64,000 bases of DNA from Paraburkholderia flagellata (GTDB lineage: Bacteria; Pseudomonadota; Gammaproteobacteria; Burkholderiales; Burkholderiaceae). The translations under genes were made by a program, and so were the position numbers. The notes beneath the pieces are model-generated. The model was given only the letters and a program-made list of their open reading frames with translations, did not search any database and had not been told where the DNA came from. Each line of letters starts with the position of its first letter. Position 1 is the first letter of the stretch. Where the stretch lies: assembly GCF_021390645.1 (NCBI RefSeq), contig NZ_JAJEJT010000003.1, positions 62,001 through 126,000 on the forward strand. The letters run 5' to 3'. Below, one piece after another: positions 43,673 through 54,863 of this stretch.

Positions 43673-45358
43673 TCAACCCGCACGGGTCTTGACGTAACGC
43701 CCGGGCGCGGGCTCGATCGGCCGGAATTTCGTGCTTCCCAGCTTCGTACGCGCCTTGACTTGTCCACCCGCGTGCGGTTGCAGCCACGCGATCCAGTGGT
43801 TCCACCATGTACCCGAAGCCTGCTGCGCAGACGCGAACCATCCATCGGCGTCACTTTCAGGATTGCTGTCCACGTCGCCGCCTACCCAATAGCACCGCTT
43901 GTTCTTTGTCGCCGGATTAATGACGCCAGCGATGTGTCCGCTTGCCCCGAGCACGAACTGAGCCTCGCCACCCAGAAGCTGGGTGCTGCGCCACGCCGAC
44001 TTCCAGGGAACGATGTGATCCTCCTGGGTCGCCAGCACGTAGGCCGGCATGTCGACGCGGCCGAGGTCGACCGGCACGCCGCACATGGTGAGCTTTCCCG
44101 GCACGCGCAGGTTGTTTTCGAGGTACATGTTGCGCAAATACCAGGTGTACATCGGGCCGGGCAGATTGGTGCTATCCGCGTTCCAGTACAGCAGGTCGAA
44201 AGCGGCCGGGCTTTTCCCCTTCAAATAGTTGTTGATCACGTAAGGCCAGATCAGATCGTTGGCGCGCAGCATCTGGAACACGAAGCCGAGTTCCCGTCCT
44301 GGGTAGAGGCCGCCACTGCCTATCGCTAGCTCACGCTGCAACACGGTTTGCTCGTCGATGAACACACCGAGATCGCCCGGATCGGTGAAGTCGAGCATGG
44401 TCGTCAGCAGCGTCAGGCTCGCAACCTTTTCCTCTTCGCGCGAGCGGATCACCGCAAGCGCCGAAGAGAGGATCGTACCGCCCACACACCAGCCCACCGT
44501 GTTGACCTTGTCGGCACCGGTGATCGCAAGCGCGATATCGATCGCCTCCATCACGCCCGATTCCAGATAGTCGTCCCACTTCGTATGCGCAGTTTCCGCA
44601 TCGGGGTTGCGCCACGACACCATGAATACCGTTTGCCCCTGCTCGACGGCGAAGCGCACAAAGGAATTTTCAGGCTGAAGGTCGAGAATATAGAACTTGT
44701 TGATGCAAGGTGGCACGATGAGCAAAGGGCGCTTCGCTACGTGCGTTCCGAGCGGGGCGTACTGGATCAGCTGGAACAGGGCGTTCTCGAAGACAACCGC
44801 CCCCTGCGACACAGCTACGTTTTGGCCCACCTCGAAGGCGGCTTCGTCGGTAATCGTAATGGTGCCGCGCGCGAGGTCGCCAAACAGATTGGTCATGCCC
44901 GTACGAAGGCTCTCGCCGTTCGACTCGATGGCCATCCGGATCGCCTCGGGATTGGTCGCGGCGTAGTTCGTGGGGCTCGCAGCGTCGATGAGCTGGCGCA
45001 TGAAAAAGCGCAGCCTGTGCTTTTCGCGTTCGTCATAGCCCGTCGCGCCGACCATGTCTTCGAGCAGGCCCGCATTGGCCTGGTAGCTCTGCCGGAGCAG
45101 GTTGTACCAGGCGTTGCTGGTCCACTCGTCCGAGCGAAAGCGTGGGTCGCGGCGTGCATCGCCGCCTGCGGGCTGCGGGTTCAGCATGTTGGCCCACAGC
45201 GCCCACTGCTGGCCCCAGTAGCGAGCACCGGCTTCATGCAGTACGGCGGGCGCCACGGCTGCGCTCGCGGGAATGCCGGCCAGCGCGTTCAGGAAGTCTT
45301 TCGCCGAGCGGGAAAATCCGTGCGCGACCTCGTCGGGCATATTGAAGAGATTGCTCAT
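43673..45358 (-). CDS. phaC: Class I polyhydroxyalkanoate synthase
   Basis: A 561-residue enzyme that polymerises (R)-3-hydroxyacyl-CoA into polyester granules. The lipase-like box is GWCVGG with the catalytic Cys, and the catalytic Asp (LATQEDHIVPW) and His (GASGHIAGVINP) are present. The core also has the class I segment KRPLLIVPPCINKFYILDL. The N-terminal 90 residues are typical of class I. Its ATG overlaps the phaJ stop by 4 bases (ATGA), so hydratase and synthase are coupled, pointing to monomer supply from fatty-acid beta-oxidation. Confidence 0.95.
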   Translation of the reverse strand: MSNLFNMPDEVAHGFSRSAKDFLNALAGIPASAAVAPAVLHEAGARYWGQQWALWANMLNPQPAGGDARRDPRFRSDEWTSNAWYNLLRQSYQANAGLLEDMVGATGYDEREKHRLRFFMRQLIDAASPTNYAATNPEAIRMAIESNGESLRTGMTNLFGDLARGTITITDEAAFEVGQNVAVSQGAVVFENALFQLIQYAPLGTHVAKRPLLIVPPCINKFYILDLQPENSFVRFAVEQGQTVFMVSWRNPDAETAHTKWDDYLESGVMEAIDIALAITGADKVNTVGWCVGGTILSSALAVIRSREEEKVASLTLLTTMLDFTDPGDLGVFIDEQTVLQRELAIGSGGLYPGRELGFVFQMLRANDLIWPYVINNYLKGKSPAAFDLLYWNADSTNLPGPMYTWYLRNMYLENNLRVPGKLTMCGVPVDLGRVDMPAYVLATQEDHIVPWKSAWRSTQLLGGEAQFVLGASGHIAGVINPATKNKRCYWVGGDVDSNPESDADGWFASAQQASGTWWNHWIAWLQPHAGGQVKARTKLGSTKFRPIEPAPGRYVKTRAG

Positions 45359-45843
45359 GCCCGTTCCAATGCGATATTTGCGACGTCGCCGGGCGAACGC
45401 TCTTCGACGGCGCGATCCGCGCGAGAAGTGGGCATGACGAGCGCGTCGCCGTCGATGACAACCTTGCCTTGCACGGTGCAGATGGTGTCCAGCACGACCC
45501 GCCGCTTGCCCGGAATGAGTTCGCGTACCGTCACCGTGGCTTGCACCGTGTCGCCGGGCCTGACTGGCGCCTTGAAGCGCAGATTCTGTCCGAGGTAGAT
45601 CGTGCCGGGGCCGGGCAAGCGGCCAGCGATTGCGGCGGAAATAATGCTTGCACTGAGCATGCCGTGCGCAATGCGCCCCTTGAAGGGCGTTTTGCGCGAA
45701 AACTCTTCATCGATGTGCACGGCGTTGTTGTCGCCCGAAGCGCCGGCAAACAGCACGATATCCGCATCGGTGATGGTCTTGGCGAAACTCGCGCTCATCC
45801 CCGGTACCAGATCTTCGAAGTCGTATCCTGCAATATCATTCAT
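45355..45843 (-). CDS. phaJ: (R)-specific enoyl-CoA hydratase (MaoC family)
   Basis: A 162-residue hot-dog fold hydratase. It has the hydratase-2 motif FAGASGDNNAVHIDEEFSRK with the catalytic Asp and His, then GRIAHGMLSASIISAAIAGR. It turns trans-2-enoyl-CoA into (R)-3-hydroxyacyl-CoA for PhaC. The start at 45843 excludes an upstream 23-residue extension of random composition. Coupling to phaC supports the PhaJ role over a general MaoC hydratase. The C-terminal 25 residues beyond the domain are not conserved-looking. Confidence 0.9.
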   Translation of the reverse strand: MNDIAGYDFEDLVPGMSASFAKTITDADIVLFAGASGDNNAVHIDEEFSRKTPFKGRIAHGMLSASIISAAIAGRLPGPGTIYLGQNLRFKAPVRPGDTVQATVTVRELIPGKRRVVLDTICTVQGKVVIDGDALVMPTSRADRAVEERSPGDVANIALERA

Positions 45844-46030
45844 ACGTAATCCTAAGGATAAGATGACCGCTCGACCTGCTGCGGCGTGCGGCGAAGGCGA
45901 TTCACCTCGCATAGCGGCGCGGAGAATGCTGTCGCGGCCCGACGATCATGTCGTGATTTATCACACGAAATGTCGTCAGTACAGGGTTCGTGGTTGAAAT
46001 TGCACGATACGGCAAACGCGGATATCGCAT

Positions 46031-46237
46031 TTACGATTGCGCGCCACGGTTTTCATATTCTGCGCCATTGTTTGCTTCGGAATGCCGCGAATAAAAAGGG
46101 GCAAGCGGCGCGCGCCACGTCTGCGCGAGCAGCACGCCAGCGAGCGCCACGCCGCCGCCTACGAGATGATACGCAAACAATCGCTCGCCGAACGCGCCGA
46201 CGGCGAGCGCCGCCGTAAACGACGCGCGATAGCGCAA
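46031..46237 (-). pseudogene. C-terminal remnant of an EamA-type exporter
   Basis: The minus-strand frame reads SFTAALAVGAFGERLFAYHL then VGGGVALAGVLLAQTW, the last two helices of an EamA (drug/metabolite exporter) protein, including the typical GERL turn. Upstream of residue SLRYR the match stops abruptly at about 46237, so about 80% of the gene is missing. It abuts an AraC remnant on the other strand. Confidence 0.6.
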
Positions 46238-46526
46238 GCTCTGCGACGCGATCATCGACGCGCCAGACGCGCCCCACGAAGTCGCGCATTGGGCACACGA
46301 GCTTGGCATGGCGGAGCGTACGCTGCACCGCGCGTTCCTGCACGAGACCTGCATGACGCTCGGGCGCTGGCGTCGGCATGCGCGGCTCTTTCTGGCGCTC
46401 GAGCGTCTTGCGCGCGGCGAGAAGATCGTGACCGTCGCACTGGACCACGGATATACGAGCCAGAGCGCGTTTGCGGCGATGTTCAAGCGGCATTTCGGCG
46501 TTGCGCCTTCCGAGTTTTATCGTTGA
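46233..46526 (+). pseudogene. C-terminal remnant of an AraC-family regulator
   Basis: The frame opens after a TAG at 46230 and encodes LCDAIIDAPDAPHEVAHWA, LGMAERTLHRAFLHE, then ALDHGYTSQSAFAAMFKRHF and GVAPSEFYR, the two helix-turn-helices of an AraC regulator. The N-terminal sensor domain (over 150 residues) is absent and the only ATG (46308) lies inside the DNA-binding part. It was probably the regulator of the EamA exporter whose tail adjoins it. Confidence 0.68.
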
Positions 46527-46577
46527 GATCAACTGCTGCTCATACTCGCCAGCAAGGCGGCGAGCGGCACAATTGTC

Positions 46578-47297
46578 TTATTGTCCAGGCGAGCGCGCGC
46601 CACTGGCGCGCAAGATCAATCGCACCACTTCCTCGGTGCTCGCCTCGAAGCCCGCAGTTGAAAGCGCGCGTTTGCCCGAGAGCGCGCGAATTTGCGCCTC
46701 AAAATCGGCATAGTGCTGCGTGGTCGCCCAGATCATGAATAGCAGCGTCTTCGGATCGACAGGTGCAAGCAGTCCTTCAGCAATCCAGTGATCGATCAGC
46801 TTCACGCGTGTTTCCATCCACGGCTTCACGCGCTTGAGCAGGATGTCCTGCATATGCGTCGCACCACTAATGATTTCGTTCGCCCACACTTTCGAGCCAA
46901 GCGGCCTGCGCCGTGAGAGTTCCATCTTCGCGCGCACGTAGCCGCCAATGGCTTCAACCGGATCGTCGCTCGCGTCGAAGGTGTTGGCGGCCGCGTTCCA
47001 TTCCTCGAACAGATCGTCGAGCACGCGCCAGTAGAGCGCGAGCTTGGTCGGGAAGTAGTAGTGCAGATTCGCCTTCGGGAGGCCCGCGCGCTCCGCGATC
47101 AGCGCCGTGCTCGCGCCTTCGAACCCGCGCTCGGCGAACACGGCTTCCGCGCAGGCGAGCAGATGCGCTTCGTTCGACTCGCGAATGGCCGCTTTGCGCC
47201 GGCGCGGCTTGTGCGTTGCGTCAGCGGCTTCCCGTTCGTGCGCCGTGCCGCGCATCGCGTGGGTCGCGGCTCGCGTGTTGGGTTCGTCGTCGCGCAT
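46578..47297 (-). CDS. TetR-family regulator, RutR-like, of pyrimidine catabolism
   Basis: A 239-residue regulator. The helix-turn-helix (LACAEAVFAERGFEGASTAL, then GLPKANLHYYFPTKLALYW) and the C-terminal pattern (SGATHMQDILLKRVKPWMET, LLFMIWATTQHYADF) fit the RutR/PydR group, which binds uracil or related ligands. The start is taken at 47297; a long basic, disordered N-terminus of about 50 residues precedes the domain. It is divergent from the reductive pyrimidine operon with a palindrome in between, so it is its likely controller. Confidence 0.85.
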   Translation of the reverse strand: MRDDEPNTRAATHAMRGTAHEREAADATHKPRRRKAAIRESNEAHLLACAEAVFAERGFEGASTALIAERAGLPKANLHYYFPTKLALYWRVLDDLFEEWNAAANTFDASDDPVEAIGGYVRAKMELSRRRPLGSKVWANEIISGATHMQDILLKRVKPWMETRVKLIDHWIAEGLLAPVDPKTLLFMIWATTQHYADFEAQIRALSGKRALSTAGFEASTEEVVRLILRASGARSPGQ

Positions 47298-47644
47298 GGT
47301 GATCGGTCCGTTCAGAAGGGTAGAGGCGGCGTGCGGCTCCCGCGCCCGTGACGGCTTCATTGTAGTCACGATGTAAGCGCCTCGTGCATTCGCCGCACTC
47401 GGGGAAAACACGTGGGCCGGCGAGGGCCTTTTCGCGCACTGCAGCATCGATGGCACGCTTCTCGCTGGTAACACCGCATTGAATTCGCGAAGTTTATCGG
47501 CTACAACCTGTCCAATCGGACAGGATTCGCGGGGCGAGGTTTCTGGAATCACGAAGGGCCATCGAGGCGTGCACCGCCATGGCTCTTCCCGCCCCAGAAG
47601 GTGGCACGAATGCACGTTTGACGAACACGCACAGGAGGACACGC
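47298..47644. other. Divergent promoter region of the pyrimidine operon
   Basis: About 350 bases between the RutR-like gene and the amidohydrolase. It holds the palindrome at 47507-47524. The -10/-35 boxes could not be placed with confidence on either strand. Confidence 0.5.
47507..47524. promoter_or_regulatory. Candidate operator of the RutR-like regulator
   Basis: CCTGTCC and GGACAGG form a 7-bp inverted repeat around AATC. The E. coli RutR site TTGACCA-nn-TGGTCAA has a similar layout. It lies about 120 bases before the amidohydrolase and 210 before the regulator. Confidence 0.6.
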
Positions 47645-48910
47645 ATGAACGCAGTAAGCGAAGCCGCGCTGACGACCGCGATCCACGTGAACGGCCAGCG
47701 TTTGTGGGACAGCCTGATGGAGATGGCGAAAATCGGCGCCACGCCCAAGGGCGGCGTGTGCCGTCTCGCGCTGACCGACCTCGATAAACAGGGGCGCGAC
47801 CTCATCGTGCAATGGGCGAAGGAGGCGGGCTGTACGGTGAGCGTCGACCAGATGGGCAACGTATTCATGCGCCGCGCGGGGCGCAACAACGACTTGCCGC
47901 CCGTGATGACAGGCTCGCATGCAGACTCGCAGCCTACGGGCGGGCGTTTCGACGGCATCTATGGCGTGCTGGGCGGGCTCGAAGTGATCCGCTCGCTCAA
48001 CGATCACGGCATTCAAACCGAGCGCCCAGTTGAAACCGTGATCTGGACCAACGAAGAAGGTTCGCGTTTCGCGCCAGCCATGGTCGCCTCCGGCGTGTTT
48101 GCGGGCGTCTTCACGCTTGACTACGGACTTTCCCGCAAGGATGTCGATGGCAAGACCATCGGCGAGGAATTGCGGCGTATCGGCTACGCGGGCGAACTTC
48201 CATGCGGCGGGCGCAAGATTCACGCGGCGTTCGAGTTGCATATCGAGCAGGGGCCGATACTGGAAGCCGAAAACAAGACCATCGGCGTCGTGACGGACGC
48301 ACAGGGCCAGCGCTGGTACGAAGTCGTGCTCACGGGGCAGGAAGCGCACGCGGGCCCCACGCCCATGCCGCGCCGCCGCGACGCGCTGCTGGGCGCTTCT
48401 CGCGTCGTGCAGCTCGTGAACGAAATCGGCCTGCGCCACGCGCCGCTAGCCTGCGCGACGGTCGGCATGATGCAGGTGCATCCGAATTCGCGCAACGTGA
48501 TTCCGGGCCGGGTGTTCTTCACCATCGATTTTCGCCATCCGCAGGACGACGTGCTCGCGCAGATGGACGCCGAGCTGCGAGAAGGCATTGTGAGGATTGC
48601 AGAGCAAGGCAGGCTGGAAACGCAGGTCGAACAGATTTTCTATTACGCGCCGGTGCCATTCGACAAGGCCTGCGTCAACTCTGTGCGCGCGGCGGCGGAG
48701 CGCTTTGGCTATTCGAACCGCGAGATCGTTTCGGGCGCGGGCCACGATGCGTGCTATCTCGCGACGGTCGCGCCAACTTCAATGGTATTCGTGCCTTGCA
48801 TCGACGGCATCAGTCACAACGAGGTCGAGGACGCGACGATCGAATGGATCGAGGCGGGCGCGAACGTGCTGCTGCACGCCATGCTCGAACGCGCGAGCGA
48901 ACCCGGCTGA
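47645..48910 (+). CDS. N-carbamoyl-beta-alanine amidohydrolase (beta-ureidopropionase, M20 type)
   Basis: A 421-residue zinc hydrolase that performs the last step of reductive pyrimidine breakdown, N-carbamoyl-beta-alanine to beta-alanine, CO2 and ammonia. It has the metal motifs GSHADSQPTGGRFDG, IWTNEEGSRF and HIEQGPILE, and SGAGHDACYLA near the C-terminus. Related enzymes act on allantoate or other carbamoyl amino acids, but the neighbours fix the pathway. ATG 47645 follows CAGGAGGAC. It is the first gene of the operon. Confidence 0.9.
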   Translation: MNAVSEAALTTAIHVNGQRLWDSLMEMAKIGATPKGGVCRLALTDLDKQGRDLIVQWAKEAGCTVSVDQMGNVFMRRAGRNNDLPPVMTGSHADSQPTGGRFDGIYGVLGGLEVIRSLNDHGIQTERPVETVIWTNEEGSRFAPAMVASGVFAGVFTLDYGLSRKDVDGKTIGEELRRIGYAGELPCGGRKIHAAFELHIEQGPILEAENKTIGVVTDAQGQRWYEVVLTGQEAHAGPTPMPRRRDALLGASRVVQLVNEIGLRHAPLACATVGMMQVHPNSRNVIPGRVFFTIDFRHPQDDVLAQMDAELREGIVRIAEQGRLETQVEQIFYYAPVPFDKACVNSVRAAAERFGYSNREIVSGAGHDACYLATVAPTSMVFVPCIDGISHNEVEDATIEWIEAGANVLLHAMLERASEPG

Positions 48911-49033
48911 CGCCGTTGACGCGAACGCAAGCGGCCTGAGAGCCGCGTTGTCTTTCCCGTTGTCCCCACGTACCGGCTGTGCGCGTCCCGCACAACCGGC
49001 GGATCCGTGTTTTGCCTCGCAAGGAGCACCCGG

Positions 49034-50428
49034 ATGTCCCAGCCCAACTCGAATGCCGCCGACGGCATCGCGCCTGGCCGCCTTACCGCCGAGCAGCTAG
49101 GCTGCAACTTCGCCGACGTCGCGCCGCCGCTTTCCGCCAACGCAGCTGTCATTGCCGCCGATCGCTGCCACTACTGTTACGACGCGCCGTGCGTGGCGGC
49201 CTGCCCGACCGGCATCGATATTCCGGGTTTTATCCGCAAGATTGGCAACGGTAATCTCAAGGGCGCGGCGCGCGATATTCTGGGCGCAAACCCACTGGGC
49301 GGCTCGTGCGCCCGTGTGTGCCCAACCGAGATCCTCTGCGAAGGCGCGTGCGTGAGAAATCATCAGGATGGCGAACCAGTTCGAATCGGCGCGCTGCAGC
49401 GCCACGCCACCGACTTCCAGATGGCACGCGAGGCCGAAGGCGCGCCCGCGCTCTTCAAGCGCGCCAGCGAGACGGGCCGCCGCGTTGCCGTGGTCGGGGC
49501 CGGCCCGGCTGGGCTCGCCTGCGCCCATACGCTTGCGCTTGCCGGGCATCGCGTGAGCGTGTTCGACGCGCGTGAAAAGCCGGGCGGCCTCAACGAATAC
49601 GGCATCGCGGCGTACAAGGTCGTGGACGACTTTGCACAACGCGAAGTGCAATGGCTGCTTTCCATCGGTGGAATCGAAATACGTCAGGGCCAGCGTCTGG
49701 GCCGTGACGTCACGCTCACGGAACTGCGAGCCGCGTATGACGCCGTGTTCATTGGCGTGGGCCTCGGCGGCACGCAATCGCTTGCCATTGAAGGCGAAGC
49801 GCTCGATGGCGTGCTCGATGCCGTGGAATTCATCGCACGCCTGCGCGAAGCCGACGATCTCTCCACGCTGGCCGTGGGCCGCAAGGTGGTGGTGATCGGC
49901 GGCGGCAATACGGCCATCGATGCCGCCGTGCAAAGCCGCAAGCTGGGCGCAGAGCAGGTGACGCTTGCGTATCGGCGCGGTGCTGCGCAGATGAGCGCCA
50001 CCTGGGCCGAACAGGAATTCGCTCGTTCGCAGGGCGTGGCGCTGGTCGAATGGATGAAGCCACTGCGCATTACCGGCGACACCCGCGTGCAGACCGTGGA
50101 GTTCGAGCGCACCGCGCTCGATGCGGGCGGTGCGTTGCGCGGCACCGGCGAAATTGTGCGTGTGGAAGCCGACATGGTGTTGAAAGCCATTGGTCAAAAG
50201 CTCTTGCCTGAAGGCCTGGTTGGTCTCGATGCCCTGCAACTGACCGCAGGCGGCGCGCGCATTGCCGTCGATGCGGATGGTGCGACCTCCATCGAAGGCG
50301 TATTTGCCGGCGGCGACTGCGCAGGCCACGGCGCCACCGACCTCACAGTGCAGGCCGTGCAGGACGGCAAGCTCGCCGCTCGCGCAATCGACCGCTACCT
50401 CGCGGCTCAGTCCGCCAAAGCGGCTTGA
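49034..50428 (+). CDS. preT: NAD-dependent dihydropyrimidine dehydrogenase, PreT subunit
   Basis: A 464-residue flavoprotein that takes electrons from NAD(P)H. The N-terminal domain has iron-sulfur cysteines (DRCHYCYDAPCVAACPTG, then CARVCPTEILCEGACV). Two nucleotide domains follow with RVAVVGAGPAGLACAHTLAL and VVVIGGGNTAIDAAVQ. It pairs with PreA to reduce uracil or thymine. ATG 49034 follows AAGGAG by 7 bases. It lies 123 bases after the amidohydrolase and 62 before preA. Confidence 0.93.
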   Translation: MSQPNSNAADGIAPGRLTAEQLGCNFADVAPPLSANAAVIAADRCHYCYDAPCVAACPTGIDIPGFIRKIGNGNLKGAARDILGANPLGGSCARVCPTEILCEGACVRNHQDGEPVRIGALQRHATDFQMAREAEGAPALFKRASETGRRVAVVGAGPAGLACAHTLALAGHRVSVFDAREKPGGLNEYGIAAYKVVDDFAQREVQWLLSIGGIEIRQGQRLGRDVTLTELRAAYDAVFIGVGLGGTQSLAIEGEALDGVLDAVEFIARLREADDLSTLAVGRKVVVIGGGNTAIDAAVQSRKLGAEQVTLAYRRGAAQMSATWAEQEFARSQGVALVEWMKPLRITGDTRVQTVEFERTALDAGGALRGTGEIVRVEADMVLKAIGQKLLPEGLVGLDALQLTAGGARIAVDADGATSIEGVFAGGDCAGHGATDLTVQAVQDGKLAARAIDRYLAAQSAKAA

Positions 50429-50490
50429 ACGGCGCAGCTTGAGCTACGCGATCAACACATCGAAACCAGACAATACGAAGGAGTCGCATC

Positions 50491-51768
50491 ATGGCCGACC
50501 TGCGCTGCACGATTGCCGGCATTGAATCGCCCAACCCGTTCTGGCTCGCGTCTGCGCCGCCCACCGATAAGGCTTACAACGTCAACCGTGCTTTCGAGGC
50601 GGGCTGGGGCGGGGTAGTCTGGAAAACACTCGGGCTCGACCCGCACGTGGTGAATGTGAGTTCGCGCTACGGCGCCACCACGTGGCGCGGTCAGCGTATG
50701 GCGGGGCTGAACAACATCGAGCTCATTACCGACCGGCCGCTTGCCGTGAACCTTGAAGAAATCGCGCAGGTCAAGCGCGACTGGCCCGACCGCGCGCTCA
50801 TCGTTTCGCTGATGGTGCCGTGCACCGAGCAAGACTGGAAGTGGATCCTGCCGCAGGTGGAAGACACCGGCGCCGACGCGGTGGAGCTCAATTTCGGCTG
50901 CCCGCATGGGATGAGCGAGCGCGGTATGGGCGCGGCCGTGGGACAGGTGCCCGAATACATCGAAATGGTCACGCGCTGGGTGAAGGAGGGCACACGCCTG
51001 CCTTGCCTGGTCAAACTCACGCCCAACGTCACCGACATACGCCATGGCGCGCGCGCGGCGATGAAGGGCGGCGCGGACGGCGTCTCGCTGATCAATACGA
51101 TCAACTCGATCGTCGGCGTCGATCTCGATGTGATGGCGCCGCTGCCCACCGTGGATGGAAAAGGCACGCACGGCGGCTACTGCGGCCCCGCCGCGAAGCC
51201 CATTGCGCTTCACATGGTCGCGGAAATCGCGCGCGACCCGCAAACACACGGCCTGCCCATCTCAGGTATCGGCGGCATTTCCGACTGGCGCGACGCGGCA
51301 GAATTCATCGTGCTGGGCGCGGGAAGCGTGCAGGTTTGCACCGCGGCGATGCATTACGGATTTCGAATCGTCAGCGACATGATCGATGGGCTCTCCAACT
51401 GGATGGACGAGAAGGGCTACGCGAATCTGGACGCCATTCGCGGGCGCGCCGTGCCCAACGTCACCGACTGGCAGTACCTGAACCTCAACTACGACATCAA
51501 GGCGCGCATCGACCAGGACCGCTGCATCCAGTGTGGCCTGTGCCATATCGCCTGCGAGGACACCTCGCATCAAGCCATCACCGCCACGCGCGACGGCAAG
51601 CGCCACTTCGAAGTGGTCGACGCAAATTGCGTCGGGTGCAATTTGTGCATGCATGTCTGCCCGGTCGACCAATGCATCACGATGGAGCGCGTCGACTCGG
51701 GCCGCTACGCGAACTGGACCACGCATCCGAATAACCCTGCACGCGTAGCCGATCCGAAAGCCGCTTGA
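50491..51768 (+). CDS. preA: NAD-dependent dihydropyrimidine dehydrogenase, PreA subunit
   Basis: A 425-residue catalytic subunit. The FMN barrel (about 1-310) starts LRCTIAGIESPNPFWLASAP and contains NFGCPHGMSERGMGAAVGQ with the active-site Cys region. The C-terminus carries two ferredoxin clusters: CIQCGLCHIAC and CVGCNLCMHVCPVDQC. It reduces uracil to dihydrouracil using electrons passed from PreT. AAGGAG precedes the ATG. Confidence 0.95.
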   Translation: MADLRCTIAGIESPNPFWLASAPPTDKAYNVNRAFEAGWGGVVWKTLGLDPHVVNVSSRYGATTWRGQRMAGLNNIELITDRPLAVNLEEIAQVKRDWPDRALIVSLMVPCTEQDWKWILPQVEDTGADAVELNFGCPHGMSERGMGAAVGQVPEYIEMVTRWVKEGTRLPCLVKLTPNVTDIRHGARAAMKGGADGVSLINTINSIVGVDLDVMAPLPTVDGKGTHGGYCGPAAKPIALHMVAEIARDPQTHGLPISGIGGISDWRDAAEFIVLGAGSVQVCTAAMHYGFRIVSDMIDGLSNWMDEKGYANLDAIRGRAVPNVTDWQYLNLNYDIKARIDQDRCIQCGLCHIACEDTSHQAITATRDGKRHFEVVDANCVGCNLCMHVCPVDQCITMERVDSGRYANWTTHPNNPARVADPKAA

Positions 51769-51832
51769 CGCATTGAAACAGCACTGAGCTGAACCGAACG
51801 AAACCAACGACAAGCCACGGAGAACCGCAACC

Positions 51833-53335
51833 ATGAGTCAGCCATTGACAGGCGACGCCATCGCGCGCCGCGCCGAAAGCGAGCTATACAACGACGATCT
51901 CGCGCCAACCGGCGCTGCGCAACGCACGTGGCGCTGGTATCACTTCGCTGCGCTCTGGGTGGGCATGGTGATGAACATCGCCTCATACATGCTTGCGGCC
52001 GGGCTCACCGAGCAGGGCATGTCGCCGTGGCAGTCGGTGCTTACGGTGCTGCTCGGCAATCTCATCGTGCTCGTGCCGATGCTGCTGATCGGGCACGCAG
52101 GCACGAAATACGGCATTCCCTACGCGGTACTGGTGCGTTCCTCGTTCGGCACCCAGGGCGCGAAACTGCCCGCCATGCTGCGCGCCATCGTGGCGTGCGG
52201 CTGGTACGGCATCCAGTCGTGGTTAGGCGGCAGCGCAATCTATACACTCGCCAATATCCTCACGCACAACGCGCTGGTGGGCGACGCACTGCCGTTTCTC
52301 GGCATTTCGATCGGGCAGGGCGCGTGCTTCCTCGTGTTCTGGGTGCTGCAACTCTATTTCATCCTGCACGGTACCGATTCGATCCGCTGGCTCGAAAGCT
52401 GGTCCGCGCCCATCAAGGTCGTGATGTGCGCGGTGCTCGTATGGTGGGCCTGTTCCAAGGCAGGCGGCGTGGGATCGATGCTCTCGCAACCTTCCCAGTT
52501 CGCCGCGGGCGGCAAAAAGGCAGGGCTCTTCTGGGCGACGTTCTGGCCAAGCCTCACGGCCATGGTGGGTTTCTGGGCGACGCTCGCGCTCAACATTCCC
52601 GACTTCACGCGCTTCGCGAAAACGCAAAAGGACCAGTTCGTGGGGCAAGCCATTGGCTTGCCAATTCCGATGGCGCTGCTTTCGGTGGTTTCAGTGGTCG
52701 TGACTTCGGCGACGGTGGTGATCTACGGCAAGGCGATCTGGGACCCGATCGATCTCACGAGTCGCATGGAAGGCGTTGGCGTGGGCATCGCGCTCGTCAT
52801 CCTCACACTCGATACGATGTGCTGCAATCTCGCTGCCAATCTCGTCGGCCCGGCTTACGATTTTTCCAGCCTTTGGCCCAAGGTTATTTCGTACAAGGCA
52901 GGCGGGCTGATCACCGCGGGCATCGCCATCGTGATGATGCCGTGGAAGATTCTCGCTACCACGCAGGGCTACATCTTCACCTGGCTCGTCGGCTATTCGG
53001 CGCTGCTCGGGCCCGTGGCGGGCATTCTCATCGTCGATTACTTCCTCGTTCGCGGCACGCGCCTGAATACTGCCGAGCTATTCGAGGAGAACGGCGAATA
53101 CGCTTACTCGAACGGCTGGAACCTGGCGGCGGTGATCGCTCTGGTGCTGGGCGTGCTGCCCAACCTGCCGGGCTTTCTCAACACCGCGTTCCCGAATGTG
53201 TTTCCCTCCGTGCCCGACGCGTTCAAGAGCATTTACACCTATGCGTGGTTCGTGGGGCTCGCCATTGCGGCGATCGCGTACGGCGTGATGATGAAGCTCG
53301 GCAAGAGCCGGCGCCCGAGCGTTGCGAGCGCGTAA
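51833..53335 (+). CDS. NCS1-family nucleobase transporter
   Basis: A 500-residue symporter with about 12 membrane helices. It shows the NCS1 features WVGMVMNIASYMLAAGL in helix 1, IPYAVLVRSSFGTQGAKLPA, and IPDFTRFAKTQKDQ after helix 6. It sits inside the pyrimidine operon, so uracil, thymine or a hydantoin-type compound is the likely cargo. ACGGAGAACC precedes ATG 51833. Confidence 0.92.
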   Translation: MSQPLTGDAIARRAESELYNDDLAPTGAAQRTWRWYHFAALWVGMVMNIASYMLAAGLTEQGMSPWQSVLTVLLGNLIVLVPMLLIGHAGTKYGIPYAVLVRSSFGTQGAKLPAMLRAIVACGWYGIQSWLGGSAIYTLANILTHNALVGDALPFLGISIGQGACFLVFWVLQLYFILHGTDSIRWLESWSAPIKVVMCAVLVWWACSKAGGVGSMLSQPSQFAAGGKKAGLFWATFWPSLTAMVGFWATLALNIPDFTRFAKTQKDQFVGQAIGLPIPMALLSVVSVVVTSATVVIYGKAIWDPIDLTSRMEGVGVGIALVILTLDTMCCNLAANLVGPAYDFSSLWPKVISYKAGGLITAGIAIVMMPWKILATTQGYIFTWLVGYSALLGPVAGILIVDYFLVRGTRLNTAELFEENGEYAYSNGWNLAAVIALVLGVLPNLPGFLNTAFPNVFPSVPDAFKSIYTYAWFVGLAIAAIAYGVMMKLGKSRRPSVASA

Positions 53336-53363
53336 GCATTGCAGCGTGAAATCGTTCAACTGA

Positions 53364-54836
<1,473 letters not shown>

Positions 54837-54863
54837 GCGCAAGAGCCGAGGTATCAGCTTGGG

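Noticed and set aside
44348..45598. 416-residue plus-strand frame over phaC
   Set aside because: It is antisense to a clear PHA synthase and lacks protein-like features.
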